Positions 16,846-24,140 of a stretch of 64,000 bases of DNA are shown here, piece by piece. Position numbers and translations under genes: made by a program. The notes under the pieces were generated by a model. The model did not search any database. It saw only the letters and a list, made by a program, of their open reading frames with translations, and was not told where the DNA came from. The stretch's first letter is position 1, and the number at the start of each line of letters is the position of its first letter. This DNA comes from Acinetobacter corruptisaponis (lineage in GTDB: Bacteria > Pseudomonadota > Gammaproteobacteria > Pseudomonadales > Moraxellaceae), in the NCBI RefSeq assembly GCF_030053775.1, contig NZ_CP125669.1, forward strand, positions 1,235,962 through 1,299,961, read 5' to 3'.

Positions 16846-19014
16846 ATGCAAAGCCTGTTTTCGGAGCACTGGCATCTTGTTCGCCATCTAAAACCACAAT
16901 TACGGCAAAATGTAGAAGTTTTACCGCGTACTCTACGAGGTCGGGCTTGGTTTTTACTGTTTGAACCGATGTCACAGCGCTTTGTCCGAGTGAATCCTGA
17001 AACATGGTATGTGATTACCTTATTAGATGGTCAGTCCAATGTTGAGCAAATATGGGACAAGGCGGCTGAATATATTGAACAGCAAAATATCAATCTCAAT
17101 AAACAATATCGGGCGATTAGTCAAAATGAATTGGTACAATTACTGACCCAACTCTATAACAACGATTTATTGCAGACTGAAGTATCTTTCGATTCAGAAG
17201 AAATGTTTAAACGCTTTAAGAAGCATAAATTTAATAAATTAAAACAGTCTTTCTTAAATCCAATTAGTTTAAAGCTTCCTCTGGTTTATCCTGATGCATT
17301 TTTTGATCGGTTCAAATCTCTTGCTCAAGCCATCTTTAGTATCTGGGCATTGTTATTCTGGATCATCATTGTTAGTCCAGCACTATTACTGCTTGCCGAA
17401 CATTGGCAAAGTCTAACCAATAACCTGTCAGATCGAGTGCTATCGACTAGTAATCTTTTTATTCTCTGGCTCACTTATCCCATTGTTAAACTGATCCACG
17501 AATTTGCCCATGGCTTAGCCATCAAAGCCTGGAATGGCAATGTTCGGGAAATGGGACTGATGTTTATCCTGTTTATTCCAATTCCTTATGTTGATGCAAC
17601 CTCCTCTTATCATTTTATTTCTAAATGGCAACGGATCGCAGTATCCATTGCTGGAATATTAACGGAGTTATTGCTTGGTGCAGTTGCCATCTATCTTTGG
17701 GTATCCACTGAATCTGGGCTGGTCCATGCCTTTGCCTATAATGTAATCTTTATCGCAACTGTTTCAACCGTATTGGTGAATGGTAATCCACTCATGCGTT
17801 ATGACGGTTATTATATTTTGTCTGACCTACTCGAAATTCCCAATCTGGCAGGTCGGGCAACAAAATATTGGGTTTATTTATCAGACCGTTATATTTTTGG
17901 TGCAAAAACAGCACACCCTCCTTATGCAGCAGAAAATGAGCGATTTTGGCTTATTAGTTATGGTCTGATCTCTCCAGTCTATCGCATCATGATTATGGTG
18001 GGCTTAATTTGGTTTGTCGCTCAAAAATACTTCTTCTTTGGTGTGATACTTGCCATTATTTCTGGATTTATGACCATTATTTTACCTCTCTATAAAGGGA
18101 TTAAACACATTTATCAAGGAGCAACCTTGTCAAAATATCGTGATCAGGCAATCCGACGTTTATGGTGGATCATTGCCACCATCATTGTTATTTTGTTTGT
18201 TGTCCCTTTTCCGTTTTACAGTACCCAACAAGCAATCGTTTGGTTACCTGAAGAATCCATTATTCGAGCCAACGAATCAGGACATATCCAGAAAATTGAT
18301 TTTAAGACCCATCAAATCCAACAAAACCAGATACTCTTTCAACTTTCCAACCCTGACCTTGTTGAAAAATATGAATTACAAAAACTACAGGTTGAGGAGC
18401 TGGATTATAAACTGAGACAGGCTTCCCTTGATGATTTATCAGAACGTAAAAAGCTGGAGTATCAAAAGCAAGGTGCAGTACAACAACTCCAGCAATATCA
18501 ATATAAAATTAACCAACTTGAGGTCAATAGTGCCATTGCTGGAAAATGGTTTGCCAAAGATGCGATTGAACTCAATCAACGCTACTATAAACGTGGTGAT
18601 ATTATTGGTTATGTCATTAACCAACCTGCTCAAATTGTTCGTAGCGCAGTCTTACAACAGGATTATGATTTAATTCATACTCGCTTAAAAGGAATTGAAA
18701 TCCGTTTTAAAAATCACTTTGACACCATTTATACAGGCAAAATCATTAGAAGCACGCCACAAACCCAAAAGAAATTATTATCTTCTGCGTTGGGGAGCCA
18801 GGCAGGTGGAAATATTACGGTTGATCCAAATGATCAGGAAGGTACAACCGCTTTACAGAATTATTTTGATCTAGACATTCAACTCTCCCAACCTTTGGAT
18901 TCCTCGGTTTTTGGTGATGTCGCCTATGTTCGTTATGACTTGGGCTATTCTCCTCTGGCATGGCAATGGACCAGAAAATTGCGTCAATTATTTTTGGAGC
19001 AGTTCTATGTCTAA
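16846..19014 (+). CDS. Site-2-protease-like (M50) polytopic membrane protein fused to an adaptor-like domain
   Basis: A 722-residue three-part protein. Residues 1 to about 110 resemble a PqqD-like peptide-binding domain (WFLLFEPMSQRFVRVNPETW, VITLLDGQSNVEQIW). The core (about 155-470) has many transmembrane helices and the site-2 protease zinc site HEFAH (His218, Glu219, His222), with the third-ligand region NPLMRYDGYY (Asp320). After the last helix (about 445-467) comes a periplasmic lipoyl/HlyD-like module (about 470-722) with a coiled-coil hairpin (about 505-560). All metal-site residues are intact. By family logic it could bind a leader segment and cleave it in the membrane while contacting the TolC duct. 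It lies 4 bases after the adaptor gene and overlaps the SecA-like gene by 8. Confidence 0.85.
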   Translation: MQSLFSEHWHLVRHLKPQLRQNVEVLPRTLRGRAWFLLFEPMSQRFVRVNPETWYVITLLDGQSNVEQIWDKAAEYIEQQNINLNKQYRAISQNELVQLLTQLYNNDLLQTEVSFDSEEMFKRFKKHKFNKLKQSFLNPISLKLPLVYPDAFFDRFKSLAQAIFSIWALLFWIIIVSPALLLLAEHWQSLTNNLSDRVLSTSNLFILWLTYPIVKLIHEFAHGLAIKAWNGNVREMGLMFILFIPIPYVDATSSYHFISKWQRIAVSIAGILTELLLGAVAIYLWVSTESGLVHAFAYNVIFIATVSTVLVNGNPLMRYDGYYILSDLLEIPNLAGRATKYWVYLSDRYIFGAKTAHPPYAAENERFWLISYGLISPVYRIMIMVGLIWFVAQKYFFFGVILAIISGFMTIILPLYKGIKHIYQGATLSKYRDQAIRRLWWIIATIIVILFVVPFPFYSTQQAIVWLPEESIIRANESGHIQKIDFKTHQIQQNQILFQLSNPDLVEKYELQKLQVEELDYKLRQASLDDLSERKKLEYQKQGAVQQLQQYQYKINQLEVNSAIAGKWFAKDAIELNQRYYKRGDIIGYVINQPAQIVRSAVLQQDYDLIHTRLKGIEIRFKNHFDTIYTGKIIRSTPQTQKKLLSSALGSQAGGNITVDPNDQEGTTALQNYFDLDIQLSQPLDSSVFGDVAYVRYDLGYSPLAWQWTRKLRQLFLEQFYV

Positions 19015-21007
19015 TCTGCGTGCCATCCAGAATATGTCACTGCGCCCTTTCTATTTATCCAATGTGGCACGGATAGAACAAAAAGATCAGGAATTGCATA
19101 AATTTGAAATTTTCTTTGCCAACCTTTTAGGCTGGATTCCTGCCAAAAAGATTTCCAGAAAACATGTGCAAAAGTTTGCACAAGCGATTGCCCCATATCG
19201 TGATGAGTTAAGGCAACTTGACCAGACCCAACTCGTGCACAAGTTTCAACATGCGATTCAGTTATTGTCTACGGAATCTTCACATCACCAATCTATTGCC
19301 CTGATATTTGCTTGCGTGGGTGAGGCAATTTCTCGTGTCTTTAATATCTATCCGCATCCAGTACAGTTTATGGGGACCTATATTTTACTGACAGGCCGTC
19401 TTGCAGAAATGCCAACTGGAGAAGGTAAAACGCTGGTTGCTGGTATGGCAGCCACGATCATGGCAGCAACAGGTAATTTTGTGCATGTACTCACCACCAA
19501 TGCTTATTTAGCCCAACGTGATGAGGAGGAACTCCGCCCCTTATTCCAGTTCTTTCAACTGAGTAGTGGTGCAATTTATGGTGAAATGGAAATTCCTGAA
19601 AGAAAAGAAAATTATCATCAACAGATTTGTTATGTGAGTGCCAACGAGATTGTTTTTGATTATTTAAAGGATCATATTTCTGGCAAAGGAACACAGCCTA
19701 GACAAATTGAAAATCTTCGTTCGTTGGCGACTGGGCAAGTTTCTGAGGATACAATGATTGTTCCCGCTCTACATTTCTGTATTGTGGATGAAGCGGATAG
19801 TGTCTTTATTGATGAAGCCCAAACGCCCATGGTGATTTCGCAAGAAGCGGAGGGGCTTATTGAAGCTTCAATCATCCATTGGGCGATTGAACAGGCAAGG
19901 CAACTGATTCCCGAAGTTGATTTTACCATGCTAGAGGCTGAGCACCATGTTGATATCGAACGTATTCCTACAGATAAGGAAGTCCCCCTACCTCAAGATG
20001 TACGCCCAATCTGGTATAACCATGCATGGAAAATGTTGCTGATTAAACAGGCCCTAACTGCCCTACACCTCTACCATAAAGACCAGCATTATATTATTCA
20101 GGACAATAAAATTCAGATTGTAGATGAATCTACAGGTCGGATTATGGCTGACCGCTCATGGGAACAAGGTTTACATCAACTGATTGAAGCAAAGGAAAAT
20201 GTTGAACTGACTAAAGGACGAGATACCTTAGCCCGAATGACCTTTCAGCGTTTTTTTAGACGATACCTGCTTTTATCAGGACTCACAGGCACTGGGCTGG
20301 AAGTTTCACGGGAACTCTGGATGATCTATCGTTTAAAAGTTTGCCAAATTCCCCCCAATATTCCCTCAAAGCGCAGACAGTTTAAACACCGTTATTTTAA
20401 AAGCAACCATGAAAAATACACAGCGATTGCGCAACATGCCAAAGCAATGGCTAATGCCAAACGTTCAGTTCTTGTCGGCACACGTAGCATTGAAGCATCA
20501 GAGGCTATTTCAGAAGCCCTGACCCAACTGAATATTGAGCATATTGTGTTAAATGCTCGGCAAGATGCACAGGAGGCAGCGATTATTGCTGAGGCTGGCC
20601 ATAGTGGAAAAATTACCGTCGCAACCAATATGGCAGGTCGTGGCACAGATATTAAGCTACGTCCAGAAACCAAACAGGCAGGCGGACTGCATGTTGTTTT
20701 GACTGAGTTCCATGAATCAGCGCGAATTGATCGACAACTCTATGGCCGAGCTGGTCGTCAAGGTGACCAAGGTTCTTGTGTTGCCTATGTTTCAGGTGAA
20801 GATCAACTGATGCAACAAAACATTCAGTGGTTTATTTATGTACTGAATCTCATCCCTATTGTTGTATTACGGCATTATCTGTTGACACTTGCAGTCAAGC
20901 ACATGCAAAAAAAATGTCAGAAACGAGCTTACCGTAACCGTATCGCCATGTTTAAACAAGATAAAAAATTAAATTCTCAAATTGGTTTTGCAGGAAAAAT
21001 TTATTAA
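19007..21007 (+). CDS. Shortened SecA-like translocation ATPase
   Basis: A SecA-type DEAD motor of 666 residues. Visible motifs are Walker A PTGEGKT (Lys141), Walker B DEAD (261-264) in IVDEADSVFIDEAQTPMVIS, a preprotein-crosslinking-domain remnant (IQDNKIQIVDESTGRIMADRSWEQGLHQLIEAKE), TNMAGRGTDI, and the arginine finger region YGRAGRQGDQG (Arg581, Arg584). Only 82 residues follow the finger, against more than 300 in E. coli SecA, so the helical scaffold with its two-helix finger, the helical wing and the C-terminal zinc tail are absent; the tail has a hydrophobic stretch (FIYVLNLIPIVVLRHYLLTL). I start at ATG 19007 because GGAG lies 7 bases upstream. A housekeeping SecA is presumed elsewhere. 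Confidence 0.9.
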   Translation: MSNLRAIQNMSLRPFYLSNVARIEQKDQELHKFEIFFANLLGWIPAKKISRKHVQKFAQAIAPYRDELRQLDQTQLVHKFQHAIQLLSTESSHHQSIALIFACVGEAISRVFNIYPHPVQFMGTYILLTGRLAEMPTGEGKTLVAGMAATIMAATGNFVHVLTTNAYLAQRDEEELRPLFQFFQLSSGAIYGEMEIPERKENYHQQICYVSANEIVFDYLKDHISGKGTQPRQIENLRSLATGQVSEDTMIVPALHFCIVDEADSVFIDEAQTPMVISQEAEGLIEASIIHWAIEQARQLIPEVDFTMLEAEHHVDIERIPTDKEVPLPQDVRPIWYNHAWKMLLIKQALTALHLYHKDQHYIIQDNKIQIVDESTGRIMADRSWEQGLHQLIEAKENVELTKGRDTLARMTFQRFFRRYLLLSGLTGTGLEVSRELWMIYRLKVCQIPPNIPSKRRQFKHRYFKSNHEKYTAIAQHAKAMANAKRSVLVGTRSIEASEAISEALTQLNIEHIVLNARQDAQEAAIIAEAGHSGKITVATNMAGRGTDIKLRPETKQAGGLHVVLTEFHESARIDRQLYGRAGRQGDQGSCVAYVSGEDQLMQQNIQWFIYVLNLIPIVVLRHYLLTLAVKHMQKKCQKRAYRNRIAMFKQDKKLNSQIGFAGKIY

Positions 21008-21814
21008 ATGAAATACGCCCTCCTCTTTATCGCTACCGTCACTTATTCGGCACCTGCCCTTGCAGAAACATTGAGTTTTGCCTGTATGGTACAGCCTGCA
21101 CAAATTGTGGAAATACGGAGTCCCATTACAGGTATTTTACAAAGTATTCCTGTAAAGGCAGGCAGTCAGATTAAAAAAGGTCAGGTGCTGGCACAAATAG
21201 AATCCAGTGTAGAAAAGTCCGCAAGCCAAACCGCCTACTATCGCACCCAGTTACGTGGCTCTGCCAATACCGCACGTTCTAAAATCGAACATGCAGAAAG
21301 CAAGGTACAACGTATGAAACAGTTACTGGCTGAGAATTTTGTATCCCGTCAGGCATATGATGATGCCTATAGTGAGTTACAACAGGCCCGATCTGAACTA
21401 CAAACCGCACAGGAAAGTATTAAGCAAGCTGAGTATGAATATAAGCAAAGTCAGGCTGATTTAAACCGTAGAACGATTTATAGCCCATTTAATGGTGTAG
21501 TCGTACAACAGTATATTTATGCTGGTAGTTTGGTAAACCCAACTGAAGGAAAAAATCCGATTTTAAAAATTGCTCAAACAGATCAATTTAAAGTCAATGC
21601 GATTATTCCTTTAAAGTACTTTAATACAATTAAAAAAGGTCAGAAAGTAAAGATCGTTCCAGAAACGCCTTTTGAAAAGTTTGCAGCCATTATTCAACTT
21701 GATCATGTCGATCAAGTCATTGATGCCAGTTCTGGAACTTTTAGTACAGGTGCAACTATAAAAAGTAGCAGTGTAAAATTCCCGAGTGGAATCCGTTGTA
21801 AGATGTATTTATAA
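21008..21814 (+). CDS. Soluble periplasmic HlyD/RND-type adaptor subunit
   Basis: A 268-residue secreted adaptor, last gene of the operon. It has a signal peptide (cleavage after ALA, residue 19), then a split lipoyl domain (VEIRSPITGILQSIPVKAGSQIKKGQVLAQIE and RRTIYSPFNGVVVQQYIYAGSLV) around a coiled-coil hairpin (about 70-150) rich in Gln, Ala and Glu. A short beta-barrel region (about 185-265) completes it. It is smaller than AcrA-type adaptors and lacks the membrane-proximal domain. It has no inner-membrane anchor, unlike the other two adaptor modules, so it may bridge them to the TolC duct. Its ATG directly follows the TAA of the SecA-like gene with no gap. Confidence 0.88.
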   Translation: MKYALLFIATVTYSAPALAETLSFACMVQPAQIVEIRSPITGILQSIPVKAGSQIKKGQVLAQIESSVEKSASQTAYYRTQLRGSANTARSKIEHAESKVQRMKQLLAENFVSRQAYDDAYSELQQARSELQTAQESIKQAEYEYKQSQADLNRRTIYSPFNGVVVQQYIYAGSLVNPTEGKNPILKIAQTDQFKVNAIIPLKYFNTIKKGQKVKIVPETPFEKFAAIIQLDHVDQVIDASSGTFSTGATIKSSSVKFPSGIRCKMYL

Positions 21815-21820
21815 TAGAAA

Positions 21821-21870
21821 AGCACTTCTTTTTTATATAATATCTTAGATATTTAAAAAAAAGAAGTGCT
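21821..21870. terminator. Bidirectional terminator between converging transcripts
   Basis: AGCACTTCTTTTTT at 21821-21834 and its complement at 21857-21870 form a 14-bp stem, with A/T runs in both directions. It sits between the end of the secretion operon (+) and the end of the small secreted-protein gene (-) and can serve both. Confidence 0.85.
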
Positions 21871-21888
21871 AAAATTTATATCAAAATA

Positions 21889-22386
21889 TTAAATACATAA
21901 TTGTTGAATTTTAATATAAGGATGTGAACTGATAAAATTTATCGGATTTCCTAATAATTCAACCACATTTCCTGAACTTAAGGTAGCCATTGATGTAGTG
22001 ACTAATACATTGTTATTATTCTTGTATACAGCCACCTTAAAACCTGTCACATGATTTGGATATTTTTGCTTAACATTCTGATATCTTGTATAAACTGAAT
22101 TCCAAGTATTATTAGGTACATTTATAAAAAAATCCTGTAGGTTATCTATAGTATAGTTTGAAAAATCCAGATTAAGATCGAATTGATTTTGATATCTACT
22201 AATAGGATATATATAATTGAATACTCCAGCATTTGGAGTAGGTGCAGCTAATCGCACATTACCACATGTAGGATTAGGGAAACTTCCATTTGCAAGAGTA
22301 CCTACATCCTGCCATGTGGCAGCCGATGTATAACCACATAACATGAGAGTAGAACTAACAATAAGACTTTTTAATATTTTAGTCAT
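21889..22386 (-). CDS. Small secreted protein of unknown function
   Basis: A 165-residue protein with a signal peptide (MTKILKSLIV then SSTLMLCGYTSAA, cleavage near TSA-A). The mature part is rich in Asn, Tyr and Val, with two cysteines placed like a disulfide pair (NPTCGNV and the C-terminal QQLCI). No family is recognised. I use ATG 22386; a GTG three codons upstream is a weaker choice. It converges with the secretion operon and shares its terminator, and lies downstream of the debris that follows the giant gene, so it could be an accessory of that locus. Confidence 0.7.
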   Translation of the reverse strand: MTKILKSLIVSSTLMLCGYTSAATWQDVGTLANGSFPNPTCGNVRLAAPTPNAGVFNYIYPISRYQNQFDLNLDFSNYTIDNLQDFFINVPNNTWNSVYTRYQNVKQKYPNHVTGFKVAVYKNNNNVLVTTSMATLSSGNVVELLGNPINFISSHPYIKIQQLCI

Positions 22387-22395
22387 GATTTTCAC

Positions 22396-22582
22396 TTAAG
22401 ATTGTTTTTGAGAGACTATTATATATAAAAAAATTAAAATTGGTATATTTATTAAAAAAATCCCCAATATTAATAAAGTGTAAAACAATTATATTAACAT
22501 AATTAAAAATATTAATTTAGATAAACTAAAAGCACTATTAAATATAAAGAAATCTGTTATGGATTATTTTAATCTAATCGAA
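22396..22582. other. Very AT-rich spacer upstream of the small secreted protein
   Basis: This stretch is mostly A/T with no open frame of note. It must hold the promoter for the minus-strand secreted-protein gene. Nothing else is recognisable. Confidence 0.4.
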
Positions 22583-22803
22583 TTATAAATTACCATTACA
22601 ATAATTAAAGTAATCAGGATATAGTTTTTTATCAGTAAATACTGTGGCTCGGCTATAGCCTGTCAATTCCAGCTTGATACACTCCGAGCCATCATTCTGA
22701 TCATTGCTATGTGCAGCAATAATTAGTAGATAGATAGTTTTTCCAACCATGACGTAGACCTGATTCGCTGTTGAGGTATAAGTTTCGACTAAACAAAATC
22801 AGG
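22583..22803 (-). pseudogene. Orphan fragment of the giant gene's C-terminal module
   Basis: The bases from about 22634 to 22797 are clearly homologous to about 25770-25930 inside the giant gene. In translation the fragment reads VETYTSTANQVYVMVGKT and then AAHSNDQNDGSECIKLELTG, against VETYTSTANQVYAMVGQT and AAHSNDQDGSERIKLELTG in the giant protein. One residue is inserted, several are changed, and the reading then diverges into YPDYFNYCNGNL and a stop at 22583-22585. A TGA closes the frame upstream. It has no start codon and is decaying debris fused to a piece of the gene type found just upstream. Confidence 0.8.
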
Positions 22804-22845
22804 ATAGTGCTACCTCGTATCCCAGATATAAAATAATGAGGACAT
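22798..22845 (-). pseudogene. Truncated third copy of the 367/370-residue gene family
   Basis: From ATG 22845 the sequence encodes MSSLFYIWDTR followed by a TAG stop; the intact neighbours read MSSLFYIWDARQHHPD. After the stop the homology continues for a few codons (HYPD) and then jumps into the giant-gene fragment. The upstream leader with its AAGGA ribosome site is also conserved. So this is the first 15 or so codons of a third paralogue, carrying a nonsense change and joined to unrelated sequence. Confidence 0.8.
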
Positions 22846-22886
22846 TTTCTATTCCTTTTAAAACTATTAAAACCCTAATAAAATAC

Positions 22887-22915
22887 AAAAATGAGCTATT
22901 AAATAACTCATTTTT
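22887..22915 (-). terminator. Hairpin terminator after the 370-residue gene
   Basis: AAAAATGAG (22887-22895) pairs with CTCATTTTT (22907-22915), and the stem can extend inward with one mismatch. It lies 21 bases past the stop codon of the 370-residue gene and has a T run on the minus strand. Confidence 0.7.
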
Positions 22916-22936
22916 ATAAAAATCTATCAAATAATT

Positions 22937-24049
22937 TTAGGCTATAATACTATTATATCTTTTCTCAACTTCTTCGTACAATTTCTCTATTGTCCAATTA
23001 GCAAGATGAGGTAGAGCTTTAGCTCCTCTTTCAACATAAGATAAAGCTTCCTGAATTAGTTGATCATATAGAGGATCATTTAAGTATTTAGCGAAAGCCA
23101 GCCGATTTACTACTGCATTACCTCTTATATATTTTTTTTCATCACCATGATTAATCCACTGATTTAATGTTTCTAAATCTTTGTGTTGTTCAGCATCATA
23201 AATTAAAAAACCATAAATTTGTTTAAAAATACTTTCAAGCTGTTTAGGGTGTGTTATCGCCAAGGGTTTACCCTCAACCCCATGCAGTTCTGGTATATAT
23301 TGTAGGGTAAAATCTTTAATCGGATGTTGTCTAAGAATAGTAAAAGCCTTATCTTCAGAAACTTGAATATAACTGCTTAAAGAAACATGAGAATAACCTA
23401 GTTCATATTTAGATAAATTTGATGCAGTTACTATAAGAATTTTTTCATATATATTTTGACTAAAATCTCTATACAAACCGAACCCTTGATTATTCTGATT
23501 TTTTTCTTTATCCCAAAAACCCAATATATTTTCATTTTCCTTTAACCACTGATGATAGAACTGAACCAATTTATCCTGACTGGCTGGTAATACTTTAAAC
23601 TGGCTTAACTGATCTTTGGTAATGGGTTGAACTGTACTTAACCAGCGTTGAATACTGTTCTGTTTTGGAAATATTTTATCTTTACTGAAGAAAATATAAG
23701 CCCCTGCATCAAAGCCTACCACATCATATTTTATAATCGCTTCAACAACAACTTTATATAAATATTGACTTTTTTCAAAGAAATAGCGATCTATATCCAA
23801 CACATTCTCTTGTGTTGGCACAATATATCCCTCTGCATTATCAAAAAAATCTATAATATCCTGATCAAAGTTTTCTGAAAGTTCTGGGTCAGTCACTATT
23901 TTAATAATAGCACGTAAACATTGTTCTAGATTATCGCTGTATCCTTTATTCTGTGGATGAGTTGCATAATACTCGGCCTGTTCCAAATCGTTAATTTCAA
24001 CATCAGGATGGTGCTGCCTTGCATCCCAAATATAAAATAATGAGGACAT
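22937..24049 (-). CDS. Immunity-like duplicated protein of unknown function, copy 2
   Basis: A 370-residue protein, probably cytoplasmic: no signal peptide and no clear membrane helix. It is a close paralogue of the gene just upstream. The first 140 residues are nearly identical (MSSLFYIWDARQHHPD, EQAEYYATHPQN), the part from about 145 to 260 diverges, and the C-terminal third is again similar (LQYIPELHGVEGKPLAITHP) but ends differently (ALPHLANWTIEKLYEEVEKR). No domain family is recognised. Tandem paralogues directly behind a giant multi-domain gene are typical of immunity genes in polymorphic toxin loci, and the patchy conservation suggests gene conversion. The immunity role is inference. 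An AAGGA site 8 bases before the ATG supports the start. Confidence 0.75.
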   Translation of the reverse strand: MSSLFYIWDARQHHPDVEINDLEQAEYYATHPQNKGYSDNLEQCLRAIIKIVTDPELSENFDQDIIDFFDNAEGYIVPTQENVLDIDRYFFEKSQYLYKVVVEAIIKYDVVGFDAGAYIFFSKDKIFPKQNSIQRWLSTVQPITKDQLSQFKVLPASQDKLVQFYHQWLKENENILGFWDKEKNQNNQGFGLYRDFSQNIYEKILIVTASNLSKYELGYSHVSLSSYIQVSEDKAFTILRQHPIKDFTLQYIPELHGVEGKPLAITHPKQLESIFKQIYGFLIYDAEQHKDLETLNQWINHGDEKKYIRGNAVVNRLAFAKYLNDPLYDQLIQEALSYVERGAKALPHLANWTIEKLYEEVEKRYNSIIA

Positions 24050-24090
24050 TTTCTATTCCTTTTAAAACTATTAAAATTCTAATAAAATAC

Positions 24091-24119
24091 AAAAATTAAC
24101 TATTAAGTAACTAATTTTT
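24091..24119 (-). terminator. Hairpin terminator after the 367-residue gene
   Basis: AAAAATTA (24091-24098) pairs with TAATTTTT (24112-24119), 21 bases past the stop codon. It is the duplicated counterpart of the hairpin at 22887-22915, showing that gene and terminator were copied together. The stem is all A/T and may be weak. Confidence 0.55.
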
Positions 24120-24140
24120 ATAAAAATCCACTAACTAAAT

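Noticed and set aside
18911..19006. An earlier start for the SecA-like protein
   Set aside because: It would overlap the upstream gene by over 100 bases, the extra residues do not resemble SecA, and ATG 19007 has a good GGAG site.
13790..21814. A drug-efflux (RND or MFS tripartite) operon
   Set aside because: There is no RND or MFS pump gene; the SecA-like ATPase and site-2 protease point to protein handling instead.
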